This document shows, piece by piece, positions 43,199-52,248 of a DNA stretch of 64,000 bases (within the stretch, counting starts at the first letter, position 1; each line of letters starts with the position of its first letter). Source of the stretch: Phycisphaerae bacterium (GTDB lineage Bacteria > Planctomycetota > Phycisphaerae > UBA1845); NCBI GenBank assembly GCA_024102815.1, contig JAGFJJ010000006.1:124001-188000 (forward strand), read 5' to 3'. A program made the position numbers and the translations under genes. The notes beneath the pieces are model-generated. The model worked only from the letters and a program-made list of their open reading frames with translations, searched no databases and was not told the origin of the DNA.

Positions 43199-45187
43199 TC
43201 AGATCGTCGGAAAGCCAATGGTCATGAGATAATCGAACGTTGGATCATAATATTCACTCCTGCGGGTGGGATCATCCCCAGAGCCCTGAGGAACTACAAT
43301 TACCATTCCCTGCCGCGCTCGTGTCAAGAGTACGCGATACGCGTTCTTTAAGTACATCTGCCGGTCCGTCTTCTTGATTCGGATCCACCGATCACCACGA
43401 AAGGACCAGTGCTGCCAACCACTGGGCGCGTAGCGGAAATCGCCGTCCCAGGTCACGCAGGCCCAATCGAGCTCGAGACCCTGCACTTGGAACTCTGTGG
43501 CCACGTCTTCCAAGTAATAGGAAGAGCGCACGTCGGCCTTTCCGTTTAGAAACCAAAGCCGTGGGTCGATCGGCGTACGCACGTCAATCGCGTGCGGCTT
43601 GAGTCGCTGCGCCTCCGACGAGGCAACGAGGCCGAAGCGTTCCGAGCCACGGGCTTGGCTCCTAATCCAACACTTGGCCTCCTGCAAACTTCGAGTGATT
43701 ACGATCGGGTACTGTGGAGTAATCTGCCGGAGGGTCGCGCGGGCGGCATCAGTTTCGATGTCGAGTAGTTGTTTGACTAATAGTGACACGTTCTCGGCCC
43801 GGAATGACCTCATCGACACTGCCAGATGAAGCTCGTCGTGCGTTATGACATTTGAGCGCAGCGCGAGATCGTGCAGGACTTCGCCGGCGCCGTACTCGCT
43901 GTCGGTCAGACGTGACGATAAGTAGATGCGCCAGTGCGGGAACTGCCGGTTAAGAGCAAGGATCCACTCGCGGATACCCGCCTCCCCCGTATTGATCTCC
44001 TGCCCCCCGCCGACCAAACAGATGATGACCCCCCAGTCAGGATGCCGATCCAGGCATGAGATCAGAAACTCTGGCTCCGACTGATTGAAATCCGCACGCT
44101 TCTTTCGCTGAAGCATGAAACTTCGGGTGCGATCGAGAGTCCAGGCACGTTGCGCCTCGTCGAAAATCGCAACGTGCTCAATCGGTGGGCCGGGATCGAT
44201 GAGGCACTCGTCGCGGAAGTGATGGACGTTTTGAATGAACGTCTTTACTTCGCTCAATGTGCTATTCTTCTTGACCTTCCGACCCTGCTCGCTCTCGCGA
44301 CGCACTCTATCCCGCGCCAGCGCCTCGCGCAGAACGGCGACCAGTGGGCCGTTTCCAGACAAAAACACGCTATAGAGCTCGCTTTCCCTTTCGATGTTCT
44401 CGGTTGCTACATTCAGTCCGACCAAAGTCTTGCCTGCTCCCGGTACGCCGGTAATGAAGCAGATCGATTTGGCTTTTTGATCCCGCGAGGAACGAATGAC
44501 CTCGCCAATCGCTTGCGACGTCTTGGTCAGATTGATCGCGCTCGCATCGCTTCGAGAGATTTCGGCCACCGCATGACCGTTGTAAAGGGCCATCGCAGCC
44601 TCGACAATTGTTGGTGTAGGATGGTAGTGACCTCGCTCCCAGGTGCTTACATCGGTTCGGCCCCCATCAACAAAATCTATCACTCGCGAAAAAATCCTGC
44701 CCAGTGATTCTGAATTGCATCTAATTGGGAGCAGCACTCGATCGCCTTGGGGGGTGTAGGACATGGTCGCGGGAGCGCACTTGGCGCGCGTAGCTACAAG
44801 GACGGGTGCGATCGGCAGATTGTGGCTGGTTTCGTGGAAATTCTTCAGATCAAGAGCGTAGTCCCAAACTTGATCCTCCGCCGAACTGGTGAACCTCTCT
44901 TCACCAACCTTGAACTCTATGACGAAGAGCACTGAGCCAATCAGCGCCAATACGTCAATTCGCTTGCCGAGTCGCGGAATTGAGTACTCAAAGTAGAGTG
45001 AACCCAGTCCGCGAAATGGCGTCAACGCGCTCTTCAGAATTCCAATCTCTTCGAGCCAGGCGTTGGTCTGAGTAGTTTCGAGAAAGGTACCGGTTGCGCT
45101 GGAACTGCGAGCAAGGTGCCCGAGGATCTCTTCGGGTACCTTGTCCAGGAACTCGTCGATCGGGTCGGAGTAATATGCGCGATTCAT
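43199..45187 (-). CDS. PD-(D/E)xK nuclease - DUF2075 helicase fusion, putative defence protein
   Basis: 662 residues. Residues 60-110 carry a restriction-nuclease core: [16 protein letters not shown] with Asp78, then [10 protein letters not shown] with Glu91 and Lys93. A P-loop ATPase follows: Walker A GVPGAGKT (247-254), Walker B IFDEAQ (341-346), a GGGQEI motif and YRVLLTRAR near the end, which define the DUF2075/superfamily 1-like helicase domain. This single-polypeptide nuclease-helicase layout is like the anti-phage protein Nhi and relatives. Lines in the gene counted between 42% and 60% GC, lower than the neighbouring glmS. It stands alone between glsB and glmS. Confidence 0.82.
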   Translation of the reverse strand: MNRAYYSDPIDEFLDKVPEEILGHLARSSSATGTFLETTQTNAWLEEIGILKSALTPFRGLGSLYFEYSIPRLGKRIDVLALIGSVLFVIEFKVGEERFTSSAEDQVWDYALDLKNFHETSHNLPIAPVLVATRAKCAPATMSYTPQGDRVLLPIRCNSESLGRIFSRVIDFVDGGRTDVSTWERGHYHPTPTIVEAAMALYNGHAVAEISRSDASAINLTKTSQAIGEVIRSSRDQKAKSICFITGVPGAGKTLVGLNVATENIERESELYSVFLSGNGPLVAVLREALARDRVRRESEQGRKVKKNSTLSEVKTFIQNVHHFRDECLIDPGPPIEHVAIFDEAQRAWTLDRTRSFMLQRKKRADFNQSEPEFLISCLDRHPDWGVIICLVGGGQEINTGEAGIREWILALNRQFPHWRIYLSSRLTDSEYGAGEVLHDLALRSNVITHDELHLAVSMRSFRAENVSLLVKQLLDIETDAARATLRQITPQYPIVITRSLQEAKCWIRSQARGSERFGLVASSEAQRLKPHAIDVRTPIDPRLWFLNGKADVRSSYYLEDVATEFQVQGLELDWACVTWDGDFRYAPSGWQHWSFRGDRWIRIKKTDRQMYLKNAYRVLLTRARQGMVIVVPQGSGDDPTRRSEYYDPTFDYLMTIGFPTI

Positions 45188-45205
45188 GCCTTAGACGAAT
45201 CTCGT

Positions 45206-45217
45206 AGGGCATGCCCT
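45206..45217. repeat. Short GTAGGG-type palindrome
   Basis: AGGGCATGCCCT, a perfect 12-bp palindrome preceded by CGT, lies in the 78-bp gap between the helicase start and the glmS stop. It fits the GTAGGG-plus-palindrome family. Confidence 0.5.
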
Positions 45218-45265
45218 GCACACGTTCTCGCCGGAATGACGATTTGTAGCAACCACGTCTGATGT

Positions 45266-47089
45266 TTACTCCACCGTCACGCTTTTCGCCAGATTCCGCG
45301 GCTTGTCCACATTGCACCCGCGCAGTACGGCTGCGTGGTAGGCGATGAGTTGCAGCGGAATCGCGGTGAGCAGCGGCTGGAGCGGCTCGGCCGTGTCGGG
45401 GACGTAGAGCACGTGCTCGGCCACCTGGCGGATGTGGCGGTCGCCCGCCGTGGCGATGGCGATGATGCTGCCGCCGCGGGCGCGGACCTCGGAGATGTTG
45501 TTCAGGATCTTTTCGTACTGGCTGCCGGCCGTGGCGATGCAGACCACGGGCATGCCGTCGGTGATGAGGGCGATGGGACCGTGCTTCATCTCCGCCGCGG
45601 GCATGCCCTCGGCGTGGATGTAGCTCACTTCCTTGATCTTCAGGGCCCCTTCCAGCGCCACGGGGTAGTTGTATCCGCGACCCAGGTAGAGCCAGTTGTT
45701 GCAATCCACGAAGCGCTCGGCCACGGCGCGAGTCTCATCCACCGATTCCAGCACGCGGCGCATTTGCGCGGGGATCTGCGCCAAGGCGGTGTTGAACGCC
45801 GCCGACGCCGACGGCGAAAGGTGCTTGCGCCGGCCGAGGTAGCAGGCCATGAGCGCCAGCACGGCCACCTGCCCGGTGAAGGCCTTGGTGCTGGCCACGC
45901 CGATCTCAGGTCCGACGTGCAGGTAGACGCCGGCGTCGGTCTCGCGGGCGATGCTGGAGCCGACCACGTTGACCACGCCGAGAACGGTCGCCCCGCGCTG
46001 CTTGGCTTCGAGCATGGCCGCCTGAGTGTCGGCGGTCTCACCGCTCTGAGAGACGGCGATGACCACCGTACCGTCGTCGATGATGGGGTTGCGGTAGCGG
46101 AACTCGCTGGCGTATTCCGTCTCGGTGGGAACGCGGATCAGCTCCTCGAAAAGGTACTCGCCGACCAGTGCCGCGTGCCAGGCCGTACCGCAACCGGTGA
46201 TGATGAAACGCTTGGCCCGGGTGAGTTCGCGGGTCATGTCCCGCAGACCGCCGAGGTGTACGCTGCCGTCGGCCAGGTCAATGCGCCCGCGCAGGCAGTT
46301 CTCGATGGCCTCGGGCTGCTCGCAGATTTCCTTGAGCATGTAGTGCTCGTAGCCGGCGAGCTCGATCTGATCGAGGTTCCACTCGATCTCCTCGACGGAC
46401 TTGGCCACAGGTATGGCGTCGAGCGTGGTGAGGCGGAGTTCGTCGGCGCGGATTTCGGCGATCTCGCCGTCGCCCATGTACACGACGTGCGTCGTGTGGG
46501 AGAGGATCGCGGCCGCGTCCGAGGCGAGGATGTGCTCGTCCGTACCCACGCCGACCAGCAGCGGACTTCCCTTCCGCGCCGCGACGATCACGTCGGGCTC
46601 GTCGGCACAGACCACGGCGATGCCGTAGGTGCCGGCCACTTCATGGAGCGCGAGCCGCACGGCCTTGACGATGCTGCCGTCGTAGAAATGGCGGATGAGA
46701 TGAGCGAGGACTTCGGTGTCGGTCTCGCTCTTGAAACTTACCCCCTGCTGCTTGAGGAACTTGCGCAGGGCGCGCTCATTCTCGATGATTCCGTTGTGGA
46801 TGACGGCGATGCGTCCGGTGGAGTCGGTATGCGGGTGGGCGTTGAGGTCCGTGGGCGCGCCGTGGGTTGCCCAGCGGGTGTGGCCCAGGCCGCGATTCTG
46901 CGGGAGGCTGAAGTCGAGCTGCTGCTCGAGCACGGAAAGGCGACCGGCCGACTTTGAGACAGTGAGTCCGCCCCGGTCGACCAGGGCGACGCCGGCGGAG
47001 TCGTAGCCGCGGTATTCCAGCCGCCGAAGCCCTTCGACCAGAATCGGCAGCGCCGGCCTGTCCCCGATGTACCCGATAATTCCGCACAT
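45266..47089 (-). CDS. glmS: Glutamine-fructose-6-phosphate aminotransferase
   Basis: 607 residues, standard length. The N-terminal glutaminase domain begins MCGIIGYIG with the catalytic Cys, followed by GLGHTRWATHG and GIIENERALR. Two SIS sugar-isomerase domains follow (ITGCGTAWHAALVGEYLFEE, VIAVSQSGETADTQAA; LGRGYNYPVALEGALKIKEV), and the end PRNLAKSVTVE is canonical. It makes glucosamine-6-phosphate for peptidoglycan and lipopolysaccharide. No glmS ribozyme fold was seen upstream, where a plain promoter candidate lies. Confidence 0.97.
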   Translation of the reverse strand: MCGIIGYIGDRPALPILVEGLRRLEYRGYDSAGVALVDRGGLTVSKSAGRLSVLEQQLDFSLPQNRGLGHTRWATHGAPTDLNAHPHTDSTGRIAVIHNGIIENERALRKFLKQQGVSFKSETDTEVLAHLIRHFYDGSIVKAVRLALHEVAGTYGIAVVCADEPDVIVAARKGSPLLVGVGTDEHILASDAAAILSHTTHVVYMGDGEIAEIRADELRLTTLDAIPVAKSVEEIEWNLDQIELAGYEHYMLKEICEQPEAIENCLRGRIDLADGSVHLGGLRDMTRELTRAKRFIITGCGTAWHAALVGEYLFEELIRVPTETEYASEFRYRNPIIDDGTVVIAVSQSGETADTQAAMLEAKQRGATVLGVVNVVGSSIARETDAGVYLHVGPEIGVASTKAFTGQVAVLALMACYLGRRKHLSPSASAAFNTALAQIPAQMRRVLESVDETRAVAERFVDCNNWLYLGRGYNYPVALEGALKIKEVSYIHAEGMPAAEMKHGPIALITDGMPVVCIATAGSQYEKILNNISEVRARGGSIIAIATAGDRHIRQVAEHVLYVPDTAEPLQPLLTAIPLQLIAYHAAVLRGCNVDKPRNLAKSVTVE

Positions 47090-47163
47090 GGCATCGCCCT
47101 CGCACTCGGTTGCTGTAACTGGCCACGCCGCCCCGGCGCCCGAAGCCGGCCAGGTCGCATTGC

Positions 47164-47191
47164 GTTATCATACGTCCCTATAGCGTGCCAA
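47164..47191 (-). promoter_or_regulatory. Candidate glmS promoter
   Basis: On the minus strand TTGGCA (47191-47186) and GATAAC (47169-47164) are 16 bases apart, about 75 bases before the glmS ATG. Confidence 0.3.
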
Positions 47192-47301
47192 CGCCACTCG
47201 GCCGGCCCCGTCCAGTTTCCCCAGATTATCGGCACGCGATTCCCGGCTCGGACAGCCGACCCGGCGATATCCCGCTGACGGCCTATAATATGGGTGCCCC
47301 A

Positions 47302-48624
47302 ATGGACCTGTTCGCCAAACAGCGCGATGAGAACCGGCGGCAAGTGGAGCCGCTCGCGGTCCGCATGCGCCCGCGAACGCTCGATGAATTCGTCGGCCAG
47401 GAGGCGTTCATCGGGCCCGGGAAGCTCCTGCGACGGATGCTGGAGGCTGACCGGATTTCGAGCGCGCTTTTCTACGGCCCACCCGGAACCGGCAAAACAA
47501 CGCTGGCAGCGATCATCGCCAACACGACGAAGTCGCACTTTGAGCCGGTCAACGCGGCCGCCGTAGGGGTAAAGGAAGTGCGGGAGATTCTGTTGCGGGC
47601 GCGGGACAACCTGGCCAACGGCGGGCGGCGGACGATCCTCTTCGTCGACGAGCTGCACCGCTTCAATCGGGCTCAGCAGGACGTGCTTCTCGACGACGTT
47701 GAAAACGGCACGATCATCATGATCGGCGCGACGACGGAGAACCCGTTCTTCTCCGTGAACTCGCCCCTGATATCCCGCAGCCAGATATACCAGTTTCAGC
47801 CGCTGAGCAACGATCAGATCAAGTCGCTTCTGTATCGGGCAGCGAGCGACACGGAGCGCGGATTGGGAAGGTACAAGGTCGATCTTCGCCCGGATGCGGC
47901 GGATCACCTCGCGACCACCAGCGACGGCGACGCGCGACGGTCGTTAACAGCACTGGAAATCGCGGTCCTTTCCCAGACGAACGCGATGCCCGAGCCGGCC
48001 AGCGTTGTCGTCGACCTCGCGACGGCTGAGGAGTCGATCCAGAAAAAGGCCTTGCAATACGATCGCGACGGCGACGCCCACTACGACGCGATCAGCGCCA
48101 TGATCAAGTCCATTCGCGGGAGCGACCCGGACGCGGCCGTGTACTGGCTGGCGCGGATGCTGGAAGCGGGGGAAGATCCGCGGTTCATCGCCCGGAGGCT
48201 GGTAATCGCCGCGGCCGAGGACATCGGCAACGCTGACCCGCGGGGGCTGATTCTCGCCCAGGCGGCGGCCGATGCGACCCAATTCGTGGGCATGCCCGAG
48301 TGTCAGCTTCCTCTCGCGCAGGCGGCGATCTACCTGGCGCGGGCGCCAAAGTCGAATGCGTCGGCGATGGCGATTTGGGCGGCCTGCGAGGACGTGCGTA
48401 CGGGGCGAACGATTCCGGTTCCCAAGGCGCTCAAGGCCACGGGTTACGCCGGGGCCAAGCGGCTGGGTTCGGGCGAGGGCTACAAGTATCCGCACGATCA
48501 TCCTGGGGGCGTTGTGGAACAGGATTACCTCGGCGTCGATAAGGTGTATTATGTGCCGGACAAGGAAGCGACGGGGCGACGAAGCGACGAAGCGACGAAG
48601 GGGAAAGACGAGAGCCGTCGTTAG
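47302..48624 (+). CDS. rarA: Replication-associated recombination protein A (MgsA/RarA AAA+ ATPase)
   Basis: 440 residues from ATG 47302 (47290 is an alternative). MRPRTLDEFVGQEAFIGPGK, Walker A FYGPPGTGKTTL, Walker B ILFVDELHRFNRAQQD, sensor IGATTENPFFSVNSPLISR and the C-terminal tetramerisation part (GSDPDAAVYWLARMLEAGED, RLVIAAAEDIGNADP, LPLAQAAIYLARAPKSN) are all present. It acts at stalled replication forks. The last 17 or so codons (TGRRSDEATKGKDESRR) are made by the 9-bp tandem repeat, and the stop codon TAG is inside a GTAGGG-like palindrome, so the C-terminal tail is repeat-derived. Confidence 0.94.
   Translation: MDLFAKQRDENRRQVEPLAVRMRPRTLDEFVGQEAFIGPGKLLRRMLEADRISSALFYGPPGTGKTTLAAIIANTTKSHFEPVNAAAVGVKEVREILLRARDNLANGGRRTILFVDELHRFNRAQQDVLLDDVENGTIIMIGATTENPFFSVNSPLISRSQIYQFQPLSNDQIKSLLYRAASDTERGLGRYKVDLRPDAADHLATTSDGDARRSLTALEIAVLSQTNAMPEPASVVVDLATAEESIQKKALQYDRDGDAHYDAISAMIKSIRGSDPDAAVYWLARMLEAGEDPRFIARRLVIAAAEDIGNADPRGLILAQAAADATQFVGMPECQLPLAQAAIYLARAPKSNASAMAIWAACEDVRTGRTIPVPKALKATGYAGAKRLGSGEGYKYPHDHPGGVVEQDYLGVDKVYYVPDKEATGRRSDEATKGKDESRR
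48572..48612. repeat. Degenerate 9-bp tandem repeat tract, copy 3 (inside rarA 3' end)
   Basis: GGCGACGAAGCGACGAAGCG-type units and a GGGGAAAGACGAGAG block lie within the coding frame and encode the divergent tail of RarA. Confidence 0.7.
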
Positions 48625-48641
48625 GATCCGCCGCGCGGACC
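48624..48641. repeat. GTAGGG-like palindrome at the rarA stop
   Basis: The TAG stop leads into GGATCCGC, loop CGC, GCGGACC, similar to the element at 5576-5596. The arms pair with one G-T type mismatch. Confidence 0.55.
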
Positions 48642-48705
48642 GCCCCTTTGTTATGAAGTAGCGTTTGCCGCTATTCGATTGGCCCGGACGACGTCGGAAG
48701 CAGGC

Positions 48706-49281
48706 TTGCCCATCAAGAAAGATCTTCGCCAGCGACTGAGAAGCGTGCTCGCGGCGATTTCGCCGGAGGACATGGCCGCCAAGTCGCTGCGCGCCTGCCA
48801 ATTGCTCTTTCAGCAGCCTGAATTCACGAAGAGCGAAGTGCTGATGGTCTTCCTGGCGCTGTCGGCGGAGATCGATACGTCACCCATCGTGCTGCGGGCG
48901 TGGCAAGATCGGAAGCGCGTGCTGGCTCCGAAAGTAAGCTGGAACCAGCGGCGCATGCTGCCCATCGAGATCCGCTCCATGACCGACGACCTGACCGTCT
49001 CGACGATGGGCATTCGCGAGCCGGTGAGCGGCGTTCCCATTCCCATCGCGATCATCGACATGGTCATCGTCCCGGGCCTGGCCTTCGACGAGTACGGCAA
49101 CCGCCTGGGGCGCGGCCGGGGATTCTACGACCGCTTCCTCGCCCATCCCGAATTCCAGGGCATCTCCTGCGCGTTGGCGTTCGAGGAGCAGATGGTTCCG
49201 AACGTGCCGGTCGGCCCGCTGGACAAGCCCGTGGGCATGATCGTGACGGATGAGAAGGTGAGGAGGTTTGGGAAGGAGTAG
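48706..49281 (+). CDS. 5-formyltetrahydrofolate cyclo-ligase family protein
   Basis: 191 residues from a TTG at 48706 with GGAAG upstream (TTG 48679 is an alternative). KKDLRQRLRSVLAAISPEDM at the start, FLALSAEIDTSPIV, and the signature VPGLAFDEYGNRLGRGRGFY with DRFL define the family. It converts 5-formyl-THF to 5,10-methenyl-THF with ATP, salvaging the storage form of folate. The folP gene for folate synthesis is elsewhere in the window (27301-28164). It is downstream of rarA by 81 bp. Confidence 0.9.
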   Translation: MPIKKDLRQRLRSVLAAISPEDMAAKSLRACQLLFQQPEFTKSEVLMVFLALSAEIDTSPIVLRAWQDRKRVLAPKVSWNQRRMLPIEIRSMTDDLTVSTMGIREPVSGVPIPIAIIDMVIVPGLAFDEYGNRLGRGRGFYDRFLAHPEFQGISCALAFEEQMVPNVPVGPLDKPVGMIVTDEKVRRFGKE

Positions 49282-49391
49282 GGAGGGCGCGTCAAACGAC
49301 TGGTCGTGGCAGACAGGGCAGCGCAGCAGCATTTGCCGGCTTTCGCCGGCACTGCAACACTCGCCGTTTTCTTGCATCGGCATGCGCGCTC

Positions 49392-50243
49392 ATGTGCTTC
49401 GCGCTGCTGCTACCGGCGGTCGGGAGCTATTATCGCTACATCCTGTATTTCGACCAGAAAGTCAGCTTGATCGTTGGAAATGGCTCCTTTTGGGCATTAA
49501 GAAAGCAAGACCCGCAAATAGGAAAACCGGGTTGGCATCTGGGAGCACCACTGAGAAAATTCCGGTTTCGATTTGAATACACAATCACTAGGCAAGCCGT
49601 CTGCTTGCCACTATGGCCTTTCGTGATCGCACCGGGAGTCCTTGCAGTTCTGTTATGGCGGAACTCCCGTCCGTGGCGGCCAGGGCATTGCAGATGCGGC
49701 TATGACCTTACGGGGAATGAATCAGGCAAGTGCCCGGAGTGCGGGCGAGCTATCGAGATAGGACCTCTCAGAGTGGAGGTAATGACTGGGCCATGGGCAC
49801 AGAGCGGCACGATCGGAAAAGCGGCAAACCAGCTTCATCCTAAATCGAACGCCTGTCCGTGGTGCGGGAGTACCAACGTCAGAAATATGTCCTGGTCCGA
49901 GCGACGGCAGTTTGATTTCACACTCGTTGTGCCGCGCGTTTGTGAGAATTGCATTTTCGCTTTTGTTCCACCCTGTGGCTGGGTGACTCGCATGGCCGGA
50001 ATTATAGTTGGCATTCTCTCCATGGGCATGGGAGTAGTCGGATTTGTGATAGTGCCGGTTGTAGAGGCCCAGAACGGACACTGGCAAGTGTCCCTCCTAT
50101 TCAGCATGGCCTTGTCAATGTGCGTTTTGTGGGGCTCGTATCGGATTCTGAAGACATCTTTTCGCTCTGGAAATCCGCAAGTCTTGGCCGAGGGAGTTGA
50201 TAAAGTGGAGCGACCAACAGGCGACACCGTGAACAAGACCTGA
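49392..50243 (+). CDS. Zinc-ribbon membrane protein, planctomycete type, second member
   Basis: 283 residues. The N-terminal half has membrane segments around MCFALLLPAVGSYYRYI and CLPLWPFVIAPGVLAVLLW. A ribbon CRCGYDLTGNESGKCPECG follows (about 100-118), a pattern recurrent in planctomycete proteins of unknown role. A second CPWCG...CENC pair (about 155-188) is unusual and suggests two metal sites. Two more membrane spans lie near the C-terminus. One line of the gene counted 43% GC, well below its neighbours, so it may be recently acquired or weakly conserved. Its stop is directly followed by a GTAGGG-type palindrome. Compare 22760-23734. Confidence 0.6.
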   Translation: MCFALLLPAVGSYYRYILYFDQKVSLIVGNGSFWALRKQDPQIGKPGWHLGAPLRKFRFRFEYTITRQAVCLPLWPFVIAPGVLAVLLWRNSRPWRPGHCRCGYDLTGNESGKCPECGRAIEIGPLRVEVMTGPWAQSGTIGKAANQLHPKSNACPWCGSTNVRNMSWSERRQFDFTLVVPRVCENCIFAFVPPCGWVTRMAGIIVGILSMGMGVVGFVIVPVVEAQNGHWQVSLLFSMALSMCVLWGSYRILKTSFRSGNPQVLAEGVDKVERPTGDTVNKT

Positions 50244-50244
50244 C

Positions 50245-50266
50245 GGCGGGCACAGCCCGCCCTACA
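50245..50266. repeat. GTAGGG-type interspersed palindrome, copy 4 (reverse orientation)
   Basis: GGCGGGC (50245-50251), loop ACA, GCCCGCC (50255-50261), then CTACA. It starts two bases after the TGA stop at 50241-50243 and sits just before hpt. Confidence 0.75.
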
Positions 50267-50289
50267 AGATGGCAGAGGATGCGCGATTC

Positions 50290-50913
50290 ATGATCGACCT
50301 TTCTGAACACACCGTTTCCAAAATCGGCGTCGCAGCCAGGCCGTTGGCCAACGGGCTCCGTGAGATCGTCAGTGCGGCGGAGCTGGCCGAGCAGTTCCAG
50401 CGCTTCGGGGCGATGGTGGAGCGCTGGCGGCGGGAGAAGGAAGTCACCTTTCTGCCGGTGATGCACGGCGCGGCCTACTGCTGGCAGCAGCTCATGCGGC
50501 ACATCGACGAAGCCAGCACCCACCGCGAGCGCGTCATCGTCGCGCAGAGCTACGGCGACGGGCAGCGGCCGCTCGGGGCGAAGGTGTACCTCGACTGGAT
50601 CGTGCCCGAGCGGGACGTTCGCGGGCGACACGTGCTGATCATCGAGGACATTCTGGACAGCGGGGCCACGGTGGCGGAGGTGATCCGCCGCATCGAGCCG
50701 CTGGGCCCGGCGTCGATCAAGACATTTTTCATGATCCGCAAGCAGCGGGAGCGGCCGCGCGATTTCCCGGTCGATTGGGTCATGTTCGACATCGACGACG
50801 TGTGGATCGTGGGCGCGGGACTGGACCACAATGGGCGGTATCGCCACGTACCGTACGTCGCCGAAGTGCCGCAGGGGCTCAAGGCCATCGGGACAAGCCA
50901 CGGAGCCACGTAG
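50290..50913 (+). CDS. hpt: Hypoxanthine phosphoribosyltransferase-like protein
   Basis: 207 residues from ATG 50290 (AGAGGA upstream; ATG 50269 is an alternative). The type I PRTase is shown by VTFLPVMHGAAYCWQQLM, RVIVAQSYGDGQ and the PRPP loop VLIIEDILDSGATVAEV, and by VDWVMFDIDDVWIVGAGLDH and RYRHVPYVAEVP at the end. It salvages hypoxanthine or guanine to nucleotide. The C-terminal residues after LKAIG (TSHGAT) and the stop lie in the start of a 9-bp repeat tract, so this end is repeat-derived, as in rarA. Confidence 0.85.
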   Translation: MIDLSEHTVSKIGVAARPLANGLREIVSAAELAEQFQRFGAMVERWRREKEVTFLPVMHGAAYCWQQLMRHIDEASTHRERVIVAQSYGDGQRPLGAKVYLDWIVPERDVRGRHVLIIEDILDSGATVAEVIRRIEPLGPASIKTFFMIRKQRERPRDFPVDWVMFDIDDVWIVGAGLDHNGRYRHVPYVAEVPQGLKAIGTSHGAT

Positions 50914-50970
50914 CGACCAGGCCACGAAGGGGAGAAGGAAGGCAACAGGCAATAGGCAACAGGAAGAGGC
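50895..50970. repeat. Degenerate 9-bp tandem repeat tract, copy 4 (hpt 3' end)
   Basis: GCCACGGAGCCACGTAGCG-type units, a GGGGAGAAGG block and AGGCAACAGGCAATAGGCAA-type repeats, sense to hpt. The AGGCAACAGGAAGA block is shared with the tract behind tsaD. Confidence 0.7.
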
Positions 50971-50998
50971 GGGAAGGCCGCGTGTCACGCAGCGCGAC

Positions 50999-51652
50999 TT
51001 ACCACACGCCGGGCAGAAGGCGATAGCGAACGCGCGCGGCATAGTCGGCATAGCCCGGTAGATTGGCTTGAAGAAACGGGTCTTCGATGGATACGCGCCG
51101 CAAGAGCAGCGCTATCGGAATAACGTTGCACAGAATGGCCCACCACGATCCGAGCATGATTCCGCTGCACAGCAGGAGCAGGAAGGCGCAGGCATATCCC
51201 GGATGGCGGACAAATCCATAAGGTCCGCCGTCCACAACGCGGTGCCCCCGCTCCGACTGGATGCGTACCACCGGTGAGTAGAAGCGGTTAACGCGCATCG
51301 CCCAGACAGTGACCGCGTAGCCTGCCGCACAAACGGCCAGCCCCACACATTGCCAAACGAACGGTACCTGGGACCACCCGAATCTCGCATCGAGTCCGGC
51401 AACGGCGAGATGCAAACCAAAGAATGGCATGATCAGATAGGGTAACTTGCGGTCGCATCCGCCGGGCGGCGTGTGCATACGCTCGCGGATCAGGCCGCGA
51501 TCGACCGTCGTGACCATCGCGACCGGCAGAAGCGCTGTAATCGCGATGAAAGCCCAGAAGAAGGGAAGGTCGAGTCGGCCCGCGCAGCCAAAGAGCAGCA
51601 GCGCGGTAACGGCGATGGACACCAGGATACGGACCCAGACGGCGATGGACAT
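50999..51652 (-). CDS. Isoprenylcysteine carboxyl methyltransferase-like membrane protein
   Basis: 217 residues with about five membrane spans. The C-terminal part has the ICMT/PEMT signature: SERGHRVVDGGPYGFVRHPG with YACAFLLLL, then EDPFLQANLPGYADYAARVRY. Relatives are SAM-dependent methyltransferases that act on prenylated cysteine, phospholipids or small lipophilic molecules; in bacteria the substrate is rarely known. The start is ATG 51652 (GTG 51658 is possible). It is convergent with hpt, with the repeat tract between them. A lipid-methylating role would fit the lipid genes nearby but is only inference. Confidence 0.8.
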   Translation of the reverse strand: MSIAVWVRILVSIAVTALLLFGCAGRLDLPFFWAFIAITALLPVAMVTTVDRGLIRERMHTPPGGCDRKLPYLIMPFFGLHLAVAGLDARFGWSQVPFVWQCVGLAVCAAGYAVTVWAMRVNRFYSPVVRIQSERGHRVVDGGPYGFVRHPGYACAFLLLLCSGIMLGSWWAILCNVIPIALLLRRVSIEDPFLQANLPGYADYAARVRYRLLPGVW

Positions 51653-51783
51653 TGGCACATGCTACCGCGCCGGATCGCACTTCGGACAGTCCTTTGGGGC
51701 CGCGGAAGCACCGCCCAAGGAGCAAGGCACCGAAGACGTACGCCATGGGTCCAAGGGACGAATGTTCAAGAAAGCTCTTTGCA

Positions 51784-52248
51784 TCAGACGAGCCGCACGA
51801 AGTTGAATACACACACTCCGCCGCCGCCGGGAACGCAGTTTATGTTTTGAAGCGTGAGGTTGTTGGCATCGACGACGGTGTAGCCGTAGCTCTCGCCCGC
51901 GGGATAGAGGATCGGGGTGCAGCCCAGCGGTCCGCAGGCCTCGGCCGGTTCCCCGCGCTGAATGTCGAGGCGGAGCAGGGCCTCATTGGTGAACACGCGG
52001 TAGGTTCCATAGATCGTGACCAGCGCCCCGGCCTGGTAGGCGGTCTGCTGCTGAAACGAGCCGTCGCTCATCAGGATGAGGTCAACCGTTCCCGAACCGA
52101 AGTTGGGGTCGACGAAATTGGCCCGCCAGACGCCCGTGAGGGCGGTCGGCGGTCCCCCGCCTCCACAGCCCGGTGTGAACGGAATACTCAAGGTCAAGGC
52201 TGCGAACATCGCCGCGGCTGTCCGCGGGAAGCGTCGTGTGGCTTGCAT
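51784..52248 (-). CDS. Putative lipoprotein of unknown function
   Basis: 154 residues from ATG 52248, with a perfect AGGAGGG site. A signal sequence (RTAAAMFAALTLSIPFTPGC) ends with a weak lipobox (TPGC, Cys28), followed by a glycine run. The rest is a beta-rich lipocalin-like domain (LTGVWRANFVDPNFGSGTVD, LILMSDGSFQQQ, YGTYRVFTNEALLRLDIQRG) with Cys pairs near CGPLGC. Such small one-domain lipoproteins are common in planctomycetes; no function is known. Confidence 0.7.
   Translation of the reverse strand: MQATRRFPRTAAAMFAALTLSIPFTPGCGGGGPPTALTGVWRANFVDPNFGSGTVDLILMSDGSFQQQTAYQAGALVTIYGTYRVFTNEALLRLDIQRGEPAEACGPLGCTPILYPAGESYGYTVVDANNLTLQNINCVPGGGGVCVFNFVRLV

Noticed and set aside
45335-46957. 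540-codon frame antisense to glmS
   Set aside because: Shadow frame; the minus strand encodes a full-length canonical GlmS.
47090-47200. glmS ribozyme upstream of glmS
   Set aside because: The gap is short, holds a plausible ordinary promoter and shows no recognisable ribozyme core.
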